From Colidextribacter sp. OB.20 (GTDB taxonomy: Bacteria > Bacillota > Clostridia > Oscillospirales > Oscillospiraceae), in assembly GCF_009911595.1 (NCBI RefSeq), contig NZ_QWKG01000014.1, positions 19,416 through 83,415 on the forward strand: a DNA stretch of 64,000 bases, read 5' to 3'. Each line of letters starts with the position of its first letter. Position 1 is the first letter of the stretch. Position numbers and translations under genes: made by a program. Below, piece by piece: positions 8,813 to 16,493 of this stretch. The notes beneath the pieces are model-generated. The model had not been told where the DNA came from. It did not search any database and saw only the letters and a program-made list of their open reading frames with translations.

Positions 8813-8951
8813 TACACGTTTTGTGCACGTTGTCAATCCGTTGATGTGCACAAAACGTGTATTAAATATTTGTGCACTTTTTGTACTCGAAAGCAGTTGA
8901 CTTTTGAGCACGAATAGTGTACTATAATGGCAGTCAAGCACAAGACGTGCA
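8813..8951. promoter_or_regulatory. Divergent switch region with five operators and two promoters
   Basis: Sites of the form GNGCAC-N4-NGTGNA or its reverse: 8813-8828, 8846-8861, 8872-8887 (weaker), 8906-8922 and 8936-8951. The repressor promoter on the minus strand is TTGACA-16-TATAAT with an operator in its spacer. The early plus-strand promoter has TATAAT at 8923-8928 just downstream of operator 4, and TTGACT at 8897 at a long 20-nt spacing. This fits autoregulation by the repressor and control of early genes. Confidence 0.75.
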
Positions 8952-8996
8952 CAAAAAAATACAAGCCAACATTCACATAAACAGGAGGAACAGAAA

Positions 8997-9170
8997 ATGA
9001 AATACTTTGTTATCGCCACTCGTTGGGATGATGAACGGAAAGCCCAAGTCAAGTATATTGCCGGACAATTTGACAGCTTCGCAAACGCAAACATTTTCAA
9101 AACCGCCTATAACGAGCATTACAAGGCGGATGCTGTGATCGTTGAGGATTTCAAGTTGATCAACCACTAA
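8997..9170 (+). CDS. Small early phage protein (57 aa)
   Basis: The first gene after the early promoter, with AGGAGGA 8 nt before its ATG. It begins MKYFVIATRWDDERK, is soluble-looking and charged, and ends VEDFKLINH. It is not recognised. Position makes a role in the switch or early takeover likely but unproven. Its stop is followed at once by a run of 10 C. Confidence 0.6.
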   Translation: MKYFVIATRWDDERKAQVKYIAGQFDSFANANIFKTAYNEHYKADAVIVEDFKLINH

Positions 9171-9199
9171 CCCCCCCCCCACCTGATGATGGCCCCGGC

Positions 9200-9320
9200 G
9201 GTTCCGGGCCGAAACAAGGCCAACCGGCCTTGTCGTGGGAAACCACCACGGCGAAGCGTTGACACTATCCCGTAAAAATCGGGGAGCCGTGTTCAAGGGA
9301 AGTGACAATTCCCTAAAGCA
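9200..9320 (+). ncRNA. Candidate structured RNA/leader upstream of the Cro-like gene
   Basis: No reading frame fits this stretch, yet it holds consecutive hairpins: an 8-bp perfect stem with 4-nt loop (9214-9233), GTGG-GAAA-CCAC with a GNRA loop (9235-9246), CCCG/CGGG (9269-9283) and a 6-bp stem (9296-9314). It could be a structured leader acting on the downstream XRE gene or a free RNA. No known family is recognised. Confidence 0.35.
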
Positions 9321-9371
9321 CCTTGAAAAGTTAATTTCAAAAATATTTGGATAGATAGGAGGCATGATCGC

Positions 9372-9572
9372 ATGGGTGAGCAAAGAACTATTGGGACAAT
9401 CCTTCGTGGTTTGCGTGGAAGCAAAAGCCAAGAGAAAATTGCTTCTGAATTGGGTATCACGAAATCCGCATGGGCTATGTATGAGCGGAATGAGCGGATT
9501 CCCCGTGATGAAATCAAGGTGAGAATTGCCCACCATTTCAATAAAACCGTGCAGGAAATTTTTTATGCCTGA
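9372..9572 (+). CDS. XRE-family Cro-like regulator (66 aa)
   Basis: A single helix-turn-helix domain (SQEKIASELGITKSAWAMYERNERIPRDE), the size of Cro-type proteins, with AGGAGG upstream. It lies in the early operon opposite the CI-like repressor. A palindromic operator-like site follows its stop. It may antagonise the repressor. Confidence 0.8.
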   Translation: MGEQRTIGTILRGLRGSKSQEKIASELGITKSAWAMYERNERIPRDEIKVRIAHHFNKTVQEIFYA

Positions 9573-9595
9573 TTTGAGCACTATATGTGCTCAAA
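9573..9595. promoter_or_regulatory. Operator-like palindrome
   Basis: A 23-bp imperfect palindrome centred on GAGCACTATATGTGCTC, with the GAGCAC/GTGC half-sites of the switch operators. It lies between the Cro-like and SprT-like genes and may give the repressor a further grip on the early operon. Confidence 0.55.
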
Positions 9596-9616
9596 CCGAC
9601 AAAGGGAGTGTGTGTA

Positions 9617-10228
9617 ATGCCTGTTAGCTTGAAACCGGTTATTGAAGAACTTGAAAGTTTATTTTCAACCTTCAACAAAGCCTTCTTTGAAGGCAAGCTG
9701 GAAAAGCCCGTGATCACCGTTTCCCCTGACAGCACCAAAGGGGCCTATGGCTGGTGTACCGGTTGGAAGGCGTGGCAGAACGGCACCGAAAACGGCGGGT
9801 TCTATGAAATCAACCTTTGCGCTGAATACTTGAACCGGCCCTTTGAGGAAACCTGTTCCACCCTGATCCATGAAATGGTTCACCTGTGGAACCTTCAGGA
9901 AGGGGTTCAGGACACTTCCCGATCCGGCACCTACCACAACCAGAAGTTTAAGACGGCGGCGGAAGCCCACGGCCTGATTGTGGAGAAAACCGCCAAACAC
10001 GGCTTCAACAAAACCACCCTGGCCCCGGAAACCCTGGCCTTTGTGAACACCCTTGGGAAGAACAGCTTTTCCCTTGTGCGGCCCAAGGTGGGCGGGCTGA
10101 AGGGAGCCGGTGCAAAGAAGCAAAGTTCCCGGAAGTATGTGTGTCCCTGTTGCGGTGCAATCGTGCGGGCCACCAAGGAACTGAACATCATTTGTGGGGA
10201 TTGTGAAGTTCCCTTTGAACAGGAGTGA
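9617..10228 (+). CDS. SprT-like zinc metallopeptidase-family protein
   Basis: A 203-residue protein with the HEMVHLWN zinc-binding motif (about residues 100-107), a downstream His (GTYHNQKF) and a C-terminal zinc ribbon CPCC...CGDC, the layout of SprT/Spartan-like proteins. These often act on DNA-bound protein. The phage target is unknown. The start is ATG 9617 with AAAGGGAG, in preference to upstream in-frame codons. Confidence 0.8.
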   Translation: MPVSLKPVIEELESLFSTFNKAFFEGKLEKPVITVSPDSTKGAYGWCTGWKAWQNGTENGGFYEINLCAEYLNRPFEETCSTLIHEMVHLWNLQEGVQDTSRSGTYHNQKFKTAAEAHGLIVEKTAKHGFNKTTLAPETLAFVNTLGKNSFSLVRPKVGGLKGAGAKKQSSRKYVCPCCGAIVRATKELNIICGDCEVPFEQE

Positions 10229-10233
10229 AACCG

Positions 10234-10395
10234 ATGAAAAGAACCAAAAGAAAAACCGTTTGGGCCTATCTGGACGGGAAGAAGCTGGTGGACGTGGTGC
10301 AAGCGGCCCTTGATAACAACATGATGGTTGACGATCTGAAGGCCAAGCTGATTGCCGAAAACCCCGGCCACAACGTCACCTTCAAGGTTGTTTAG
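10234..10395 (+). CDS. Hypothetical protein (53 aa)
   Basis: Starts MKRTKRKTVWAYLDGKKL with AGGAG upstream of ATG 10234 and ends FKVV. Basic N-terminus, no membrane segment. It sits in the early operon 5 nt after the SprT-like gene. Not recognised. Confidence 0.55.
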   Translation: MKRTKRKTVWAYLDGKKLVDVVQAALDNNMMVDDLKAKLIAENPGHNVTFKVV

Positions 10396-10412
10396 GGAGG
10401 GGGTGGATCACC

Positions 10413-10793
10413 ATGAAGCCTGTGAAGCTGACCAAGAAAACGGCCTTGATGTTGATTCAGCGGGTGATTCCTATGTCCCCCAAGCTGATCAGCGGCCCCA
10501 CCGGTAACAATGGAGCGGTGATCTTTACCGCTCCGGTTGGCCCGGAAGGGCTGGAAATCAAGGTGGAAAACGATTGGTTCACCCATAACGGGTGTATCAA
10601 GCTGACTGTCCACGATACCAGCGGCGGAAGCTGTCTGACCATGTACTTCAGCCCCAACACCTTCCAGCGGGACTATTCGGCGGAACAGTTTGACAAGAAG
10701 GAAGCCGCCGCTGATGCCCGGAAACAGTGGGTTCAGGAAGTGGGCCGGGAACAGGCCCACAAGCTGGTTGATCTGTATTGGGGGAGTTGGTAA
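10413..10793 (+). CDS. Hypothetical early phage protein (126 aa)
   Basis: Soluble, mixed alpha/beta-looking protein (MKPVKLTKKTALMLIQRV), ending in a helical charged tail. GGAGGGGG precedes the ATG. Its stop overlaps the start of the PAPS-reductase-like gene (TAATG), which indicates translational coupling. Not recognised. Confidence 0.65.
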   Translation: MKPVKLTKKTALMLIQRVIPMSPKLISGPTGNNGAVIFTAPVGPEGLEIKVENDWFTHNGCIKLTVHDTSGGSCLTMYFSPNTFQRDYSAEQFDKKEAAADARKQWVQEVGREQAHKLVDLYWGSW

Positions 10794-11637
10794 TGAACCA
10801 TGCGACTAATACCCCCCCCGGCCTGAATATTGGGTTCTGTCCCTTTCAGGCGGCAAGGATTCCACGGCCCTTGGGCTGGAATGGCTGACCCGACACCGGG
10901 CCGATCCCGCTACATACCCGCTGGATGAAGTGATCTATTGCGATACCGGGATGGAGTTCCCGGCCATGGTGGAGCATATCAACCGCCTTGAAGCTATTTT
11001 CACTGATGCCGGGATCAAGTTTACCCGGTTGAAGTCTGAACATTCTTTTGAGTGGTATATGTTCGACTATTCCCCAAAGCGCCGGAACCCCGCCTTGCAA
11101 GGTTTGAAAGGTCAAAGTTGGCCCAGCCACAATATACGATGGTGTACTACAGAACTGAAAAACATGGTAGTAAATGCTTATTTTTCGGATTTGCGGAAGA
11201 AATACACCGTTATTCAACTAATCGGATTTGCCGCCGATGAACAATACCGTTTGAAGCGGGAAGCTAACCAAAACCCGAACCACCGACACCCATTGATGGA
11301 TTGGGGATGGACGGAAGCCGATTGCTTGAAATACTGCTATGCCCACGGTTTTGATTGGGGCGGTTTATATGAGATTTTCCACCGTGTTTCCTGTTGGTGT
11401 TGTCCGTTGAAAAGCCTTCCAGAATTGCGGAATTTGTGGAAACAATTTCCTGATTTGTGGGAACGCCTGAAAAATATGGAACACCGCACATATCGAAAAT
11501 TTCTAAAAAATTACACCGTGGATCAGCTTGAAATCCGGTTCCAGTTTGAAGAAGAACGTCTGGCCGCTGGCCTACCTATAAACACCCGTGAATTCCACCA
11601 GGCGCTGAAAGAAAAATTAAAGGAGTGTAACCAATGA
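10793..11637 (+). pseudogene. PAPS reductase-like (PP-loop) protein, frameshifted at a C8 tract
   Basis: The start ATG at 10793 leads into a run of 8 C (10812-10819). Read as 9 C, the frame continues into YWVLSLSGGKDSTALGLEW, with the PP-loop SGGKDS of the adenine-nucleotide alpha-hydrolase fold, then a Cys-rich segment VSCWCCPL typical of phage PAPS-reductase-like proteins. As written, the PP-loop is out of frame and only a shorter product from 10930 would form. The cause is either a homopolymer error or a real or phase-variable lesion. The substrate in phages is unclear. The last 4 nt overlap the next gene. Confidence 0.75.
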
Positions 11638-12071
11638 AAACTTTCTCCGAACGGCTGAAATATGCCATGACCCAAGCGAACCTGACCCAGCGGCAACTTG
11701 CCCAGGCCACGGGCGCTTCCCCCGCCGCTGTCAGTCAGTACCTTTCCGGCAAGAACACCCCGAACGCTGACCGGATGAAGGTTTTGGCCGATGCCACCGG
11801 CGTTTCCGTCAACTTCCTGATGGGGTTTGAGAACGCCCCGGATCAGGTGGCGGTCAAGGGCTTGTCCGATGTGAAGATCACCTTTGTGAAGGCTTGCCGG
11901 TGCTTGCAGAAATCGGAAGATTCCGTCCGCAAGCTGATGGTGGCCGGGTGTGAGTTCGGGCGGGCCTTGCCCGGAACGGGCGGCAAGCTGAACTATATCT
12001 TCTTCCCCGGCAAGTTCCGTGAGTTTGTCGGGCCGGAACGGTTTGACACCTTCTTTGGTGTGAACGTCTGA
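11634..12071 (+). CDS. XRE-family regulator (145 aa)
   Basis: N-terminal helix-turn-helix (LTQRQLAQATGASPAAVSQYLSGKNTPNADRM) and a C-terminal domain of about 80 residues without a recognised fold. It overlaps the preceding gene by 4 nt. It is the third XRE protein of the phage; placed within the early operon, it may regulate later transcription. Confidence 0.8.
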   Translation: MKTFSERLKYAMTQANLTQRQLAQATGASPAAVSQYLSGKNTPNADRMKVLADATGVSVNFLMGFENAPDQVAVKGLSDVKITFVKACRCLQKSEDSVRKLMVAGCEFGRALPGTGGKLNYIFFPGKFREFVGPERFDTFFGVNV

Positions 12072-12091
12072 CCGATGGGGGGGGGGGAGAA

Positions 12092-12481
12092 ATGAAGCAA
12101 ACCGGATTTGATGGCGGGAACCTACGGTTGCCCAAGTCCTTCTATGACCGCCCCTTGACCCCCAAGGAAGCCCAATTTGCAACGGACAACATCAACATTG
12201 TTTGGTGGTATCTGGATCAACAGGGCCTTGACCGGGCTGAATGGTTCGATGTGGTGATCTTCCGCTACCTGTTGACTGTGAAGCGGTGGTTTGCCGTTCC
12301 CGATCTCCAACAGGTGAAGTTCGTGACCCTGGCCTGTTCGGCTATGCGTTCCGCCATTGGGAATGAGCGCCGGAAGCGGGCCAATGAACCCCGAACGGTG
12401 AGCCTTTATGAGCCGATCCCCGGAACCGATGATCTTCTGTTTATCGACACCATAGCGGCCCCGGAACCCATTTTTGCATGA
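12092..12481 (+). CDS. Sigma-70 region 2-like phage protein
   Basis: A 129-residue protein whose middle part (FRYLLTVKRWF, then VTLACSAMRSAIGNERRKR, then VSLYEPIPGTDDLLFIDTI) follows the region 2 pattern of sigma factors, but with no region 4. It might bind host core polymerase or be a degenerate sigma-like protein. A run of 11 G just upstream (12077-12087) acts as, or obscures, the ribosome binding site. Confidence 0.55.
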   Translation: MKQTGFDGGNLRLPKSFYDRPLTPKEAQFATDNINIVWWYLDQQGLDRAEWFDVVIFRYLLTVKRWFAVPDLQQVKFVTLACSAMRSAIGNERRKRANEPRTVSLYEPIPGTDDLLFIDTIAAPEPIFA

Positions 12482-12494
12482 AGGAGTGAAAACC

Positions 12495-12764
12495 ATGGAA
12501 ATCAAATACAACGTCCAGGCCCCGCCCAAGAAGTCTTTCAACGGCGGCACCAAAAGCGAGGAAATCAAGGCCATTGAAGATTTCCTGACCAGCGGCAACG
12601 CAAAGAATATGTGCTTCCAGTACAACACCCCCAAGGAAGCCAAATCCAAGCTGTCCACCATTTCCAGCCACCGGCGCAAGTACAACGCCGCCCACCCCAA
12701 GGGGTATGACGCTTACCGGGTGGATGCCTGTATCTACATCATGCGGGTGGAGAAGGGCAAATGA
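12495..12764 (+). CDS. Hypothetical early phage protein (89 aa)
   Basis: Starts at ATG 12495 with AAGGAG upstream. A basic, soluble protein (YNVQAPPKKSFNGGTKSEE) whose helical segment ISSHRRKYNAAHPKGYD suggests nucleic-acid binding, though no fold is recognised. It overlaps the helicase gene by 4 nt, so the two are probably cotranslated. Confidence 0.6.
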   Translation: MEIKYNVQAPPKKSFNGGTKSEEIKAIEDFLTSGNAKNMCFQYNTPKEAKSKLSTISSHRRKYNAAHPKGYDAYRVDACIYIMRVEKGK

Positions 12765-14116
12765 ACCTATTCCCCCACCAGCAAAAGGCCCTTGACCTGA
12801 CCGCCGCCCACAACCGATGCGCCTACTATCTGGACATGGGCCTTGGAAAGACCTTTGTGGGTTCGGAAAAGGCCCTGGAACTGAACAGCCGGATCAATTT
12901 GGTGGTGTGCCAACACTCCAAGATTCAGGATTGGTTGGATCACATGGTTTTGAACTACGCCATGAACCACTGTTGGATCATTTATGACCTGACCAAGAAA
13001 AAGGACTTTGCCGCTTTTATGGCGGCGGTTACGGACGGAAGCCCCGATCCCATTTGTGGGGTGATCAACTACGAACTGACTTTCAGGCGGAAGATTCTGA
13101 AATCCTTGACCGGCTTCACGCTGATGTTGGATGAAAGTTCCCTGATCCAGAACGAAACCGCTAAACGGTCAAAGTTCATCTTGGGCCTGAAACCGGAAAA
13201 CGTGGTTCTTCTGTCCGGCACCCCTACGGGCGGGAAATATGAAAAGCTGTGGAGCCAATGCCAACTGTTGGGCTGGAATATCAGCAAAGACCTTTTCTGG
13301 AAACAGTATGTTGCCACGGAATGGGTTGAAAATGATGGATTTTGGCGGCAACGGATTACCGGTTACAAGAATGTTGATCGCCTGAAGAAGAAGTTGGCGG
13401 ACTATGGGGCCGTATTTATGACCACCGATGAAGCCGGGATTGTTCTTCCTGAAAAAATGCCGCTGATCCAGGTGAAAACCGCACCGTCCCCACTCTATCA
13501 CAAGTTCCTGAAAAAAGGCGTTGTAACCCTTGACACCGGCAACCTTCAGGAATTTGAACTGGATTCAGATTTTTGGGGTTCCAATGAGGATTTCCAAAAG
13601 GAACTGATTGGGGACACCAGCTTGACCCGCCGCCTGTATGCCCGCCAACTATGCGGACTGTATAACCCGGCCCGGTATGAAGCCTTCAGGGACTTGGTGA
13701 ACAGTACGGATGATCGGTTGATTGTGTTCTATAACTTCACGGAAGAACGGGAAAGAATGGCCCGGATTGTCCGGGGGTTGAATCGGCCTATCTCTATCCA
13801 GGCCGGGGACGTGAAGGATTTGACCGCCTACGAATACAAAACAGATTCCGTGACCTTTGTTCAGTTCCAGGCCGGGGCAAGGGGCGGGAACTTTCAGAAG
13901 GCAAACAAGATTATTTTCTTCAGCTTGCCGGAAGGGTGGGAGCTATGGGAACAGTCCCAAAAGCGCACCCACCGGATGGGACAAGAACGCCCCTGTTTCT
14001 ATTATCTCCTGATCTGTCCCGGAACGGTGGAAGAAGATATTCTTCAAACCTTGAACTTGCGAAAGGACTATAACGATGAATTGTTCCGAAAACATGAAGC
14101 CCAAACCCCGGCCTAA
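12761..14116 (+). CDS. SNF2-type DNA helicase/ATPase
   Basis: 451 residues with the SF2/SNF2 layout: HQQKAL near the N-terminus, Walker A MGLGKT (about 28-33), Walker B LMLDESS, motif III LLSGTPTGGKY, and C-terminal motifs FVQFQAGARGGNFQ and QSQKRTHRMGQ. It should translocate on double-stranded DNA. Phage SNF2 proteins commonly lie with the replication/recombination genes, as here. Confidence 0.9.
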   Translation: MNLFPHQQKALDLTAAHNRCAYYLDMGLGKTFVGSEKALELNSRINLVVCQHSKIQDWLDHMVLNYAMNHCWIIYDLTKKKDFAAFMAAVTDGSPDPICGVINYELTFRRKILKSLTGFTLMLDESSLIQNETAKRSKFILGLKPENVVLLSGTPTGGKYEKLWSQCQLLGWNISKDLFWKQYVATEWVENDGFWRQRITGYKNVDRLKKKLADYGAVFMTTDEAGIVLPEKMPLIQVKTAPSPLYHKFLKKGVVTLDTGNLQEFELDSDFWGSNEDFQKELIGDTSLTRRLYARQLCGLYNPARYEAFRDLVNSTDDRLIVFYNFTEERERMARIVRGLNRPISIQAGDVKDLTAYEYKTDSVTFVQFQAGARGGNFQKANKIIFFSLPEGWELWEQSQKRTHRMGQERPCFYYLLICPGTVEEDILQTLNLRKDYNDELFRKHEAQTPA

Positions 14117-14330
14117 ATGGCCCAAGATAGACATTCGCCCCATTTTGAAATATTTGGCCCTGACCCTTTTGGGTTTCCTTCTATTCAAGATGGCGGCGAA
14201 ACAGGCCCGGTTTGATCGTGGCTATGCGGCCATTGGCGGGGAAGCGTTCTTCCTCTTTCTCCCCGTGTTCTACTATCTGATTTCCAAGACCGTCCGGGAT
14301 TGGCTGGACGATCTGAAGAAAAAACCGTAA
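14076..14330 (+). CDS. Small membrane protein
   Basis: 84 residues with two hydrophobic segments (YLALTLLGFLLFKMA and AFFLFLPVFYYLI). The ATG at 14076 lies inside the helicase gene (41-nt overlap) with GAAAGGA upstream; ATG 14094 is an alternative. Function unknown. Confidence 0.6.
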   Translation: MNCSENMKPKPRPKWPKIDIRPILKYLALTLLGFLLFKMAAKQARFDRGYAAIGGEAFFLFLPVFYYLISKTVRDWLDDLKKKP

Positions 14331-14343
14331 AGGAGTGAATCGC

Positions 14344-14799
14344 ATGATCCAGTGTAAAAACAACTGCCCTTTGGGCAAGTTCAACGGGTGCTGTCAGTGT
14401 TGCCCGGAAAATCAGACTTGCCCGGAAGCCTGTGGTGAGGATGCCGCCGCCTGTGAGGATGCCATTTTCGATGAAGAAAGCGGCCTTCAGGTGTTCCAGA
14501 AGTCCCAGGTTGCCACGCTGAACGCCATTTCGGCCCTGGTGGCCCACAAGAAGGCCGTGGAGGAACAGGAAAAAAACCTGAAGGCGGCGTTGCTTTCCGC
14601 CATGGAGCGGTTCGGGATCAAGAAGTTTGAAAGCGGTATTCTGAACCTGACCTATGTGGAAGCCACCGTGGCCCACGGCGTGGATTCGGCCAAGCTGAAG
14701 AAGAAATACCCGGAAGCGGCGGCGGATTGCGCCAAAGACACGCCCAGGGCCGCTTATGTGAAGATCACGCTGAAGGACGGTGGCAAGGATGCCGGATAA
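14344..14799 (+). CDS. Gp157-like phage protein with Cys-rich N-terminus
   Basis: 151 residues: an N-terminal segment dense in Cys (CKNNCPLGKFNGCCQCCPE), perhaps metal-binding, followed by a helical part (AISALVAHKKAVEEQEKNLK, IKKFESG) like siphovirus Gp157-family proteins found among replication and recombination genes. ATG 14344 with AAAGGAG is preferred over a GTG at 14335. Confidence 0.6.
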   Translation: MIQCKNNCPLGKFNGCCQCCPENQTCPEACGEDAAACEDAIFDEESGLQVFQKSQVATLNAISALVAHKKAVEEQEKNLKAALLSAMERFGIKKFESGILNLTYVEATVAHGVDSAKLKKKYPEAAADCAKDTPRAAYVKITLKDGGKDAG

Positions 14800-15058
14800 G
14801 ATTGCCCGCCACAAGGCCCTTTGTGATGAACTGAACGCCCTGTATATCCGCAAAAACCATGATTACGGGGACAGTTTTCACCTGTCCTATGAGGAAGAAG
14901 GGCTTGCTATGGCCCGGATCAGATTGACGGACAAACTGAACCGGTTCAAGGCCCTGTCCCGTGGGACTGAACAGATGGTGGAAGGTGAGCCGATCCGGGA
15001 CACCCTGATTGACCTTGCCAATTATGCCATTATGACCATTTTGGAATTGGAGGAATGA
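14789..15058 (+). CDS. DUF1599-like nucleotide-modification-associated protein
   Basis: 89 residues with the KNHDYGDSF segment and helical, Asp-rich sequence (LTDKLNRFKALS, DTLIDLANYAIM) of DUF1599/Nmad1-type proteins, which accompany phage nucleotide metabolism and resemble dUTPase/MazG-like helical folds. It overlaps the preceding gene and sits directly before thyX, so a role in the nucleotide pool is likely. Confidence 0.65.
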   Translation: MPDKIARHKALCDELNALYIRKNHDYGDSFHLSYEEEGLAMARIRLTDKLNRFKALSRGTEQMVEGEPIRDTLIDLANYAIMTILELEE

Positions 15059-15062
15059 CACC

Positions 15063-15707
15063 TTGAAAATTGTGAAACCGGGGGTTGAATTTATCACCCC
15101 CATTGATGGAAACGTGATCCTGAAGCGCCTGGAAGAATGTGGGCGTGTGTGCTATAAGTCCGAAAGCCGGATCACGGAAACCAGCGCCCCCACCTTTGTG
15201 GGGAACATCTTGAAGCGGGGGCATGAAAGCGTTCTGGAACACTGTTCCTTCACGGTGAAGTTCACCTGTGACCGGGGCGTTTCCCATGAGATTGTGCGCC
15301 ACCGGCTGGCTTCCTACTCCCAAGAATCCACCCGCTATTGCAATTATGGGGCAGGGCAGTTTGGCCGGGAAATCACCGTGATTGCACCGTGTTTCCTGAA
15401 CCCAAACACGGATGGTTGGGAGTTGTGGAAAGAAGGCTGTGAAGCCGCTGAAACCGCCTATTTCAACCTTCTGGAATACGGCTGTTCCCCGCAAGAAGCC
15501 CGTTCTGTTCTGCCCAACAGCTTAAAAACTGAAGTGGTTATGACCGCCAATATTCGGGAATGGCGGCACTTCCTGAAGTTGCGCTGTTCGGAAGCCGCCC
15601 ACCCCCAAATGCGGGAAGTTGCCCTGGCCCTTCTGAAAGAGGTTCACGCCAAAATCCCCGTTCTGTTTGATGATCTGTGGGAGGAATACGGCGGTGATTC
15701 CCATTGA
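15063..15707 (+). CDS. thyX: Flavin-dependent thymidylate synthase
   Basis: 214 residues with the ThyX signature region HEIVRHRLASYSQESTRY (RHRxxSxxxxSxR form) and the C-terminal REWRHFLKLRC segment used in FAD/dUMP binding. It makes dTMP from dUMP with methylene-tetrahydrofolate. The start is probably TTG 15063. With the DUF1599-like and MazG-like genes it forms a phage nucleotide-supply set. Confidence 0.93.
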   Translation: MKIVKPGVEFITPIDGNVILKRLEECGRVCYKSESRITETSAPTFVGNILKRGHESVLEHCSFTVKFTCDRGVSHEIVRHRLASYSQESTRYCNYGAGQFGREITVIAPCFLNPNTDGWELWKEGCEAAETAYFNLLEYGCSPQEARSVLPNSLKTEVVMTANIREWRHFLKLRCSEAAHPQMREVALALLKEVHAKIPVLFDDLWEEYGGDSH

Positions 15708-16045
15708 TCATAAAATGGCACCCTTGCCCCGGACACCCAAGCTATGAGATCAACCGATTGGCCCAAGTTCGTTCTGTAAAAACCGGAAAGCTGTTGACCC
15801 CGTATGATGATGGTTCCGGTTATTTGCGGGTGAAGCTGGATGGGGTGAATTGCCGGTTACATATCCTTGTGGCCCTGGCCTTCATCCCTAACCCGGAAAA
15901 CAAGCCGGTGGTGAACCACAAGCGGGGCAAAAAGCACGATTGCCGAGCGTCCCAACTGGAATGGGCCACTATTTCCGAAAACACGAAACACGCATGGGAT
16001 CATGGATTGATTCAGCGGGGGGGGGTGAAAAGCCGTGGCCGGTGA
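15704..16045 (+). CDS. HNH endonuclease (NUMOD4-like motif)
   Basis: 113 residues: an N-terminal NUMOD4-like segment (WHPCPGHPSYEINRLAQVRS) and an HNH core (LHILVALAFIPNPENKPVVNHKRG, then a C-terminal Asn/His-rich part). Such free-standing HNH proteins are typical phage homing-type nucleases. The likely start is a TTG overlapping the thyX stop by 4 nt. It ends in a run of 9 G. Confidence 0.85.
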   Translation: MIIKWHPCPGHPSYEINRLAQVRSVKTGKLLTPYDDGSGYLRVKLDGVNCRLHILVALAFIPNPENKPVVNHKRGKKHDCRASQLEWATISENTKHAWDHGLIQRGGVKSRGR

Positions 16046-16493
16046 AAAGAACTTTGAAAACCGCCTGAAGCGGTGGTTAGAAAGTGTTGGGATTTATCCA
16101 TTGGCCCACCCCAAGGATAAAATCACGGTTCACCCCTGTGGCTACTATGAAAAGCGTTGGGGTGGTGGCCGGTTCCAGAAAAGCGGCCTTCCTGATATGC
16201 GGATCGTGGTAAATGGGATCGCCTTGGAAGTGGAACTGAAGGACACCCACGGCACCCCTTCCGACCTTCAGAAGCGGAATGTCCAGCAAATCAACTATTC
16301 GGGCGGGCTGGCCTTCATCCTGTACCCGGAAGGCTTTGAAACCTTCAAAGACATTGTGAAAGGGGTGATAACGTGGCCTTGCGACTGTCCCATAGCCGGG
16401 TTGATTGTTTCAACCGTTGCCCGTTCAAATACCAAATGCGATATGTTGACCGGATCGGAACGATCCCCAACACCGACCCGGACAACGCCCTGA
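16035..16493 (+). CDS. VRR-NUC domain nuclease
   Basis: A 152-residue protein with a PD-(D/E)XK-like core: KSGLPDMRIVVNG and ALEVELKD, then a C-terminal helix, matching small phage VRR-NUC proteins, which cut branched DNA. GTG start at 16035 overlapping the HNH gene. The last 121 nt overlap the next gene and read as low-complexity, so the functional domain probably ends near residue 115. Confidence 0.8.
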   Translation: MAGEKNFENRLKRWLESVGIYPLAHPKDKITVHPCGYYEKRWGGGRFQKSGLPDMRIVVNGIALEVELKDTHGTPSDLQKRNVQQINYSGGLAFILYPEGFETFKDIVKGVITWPCDCPIAGLIVSTVARSNTKCDMLTGSERSPTPTRTTP

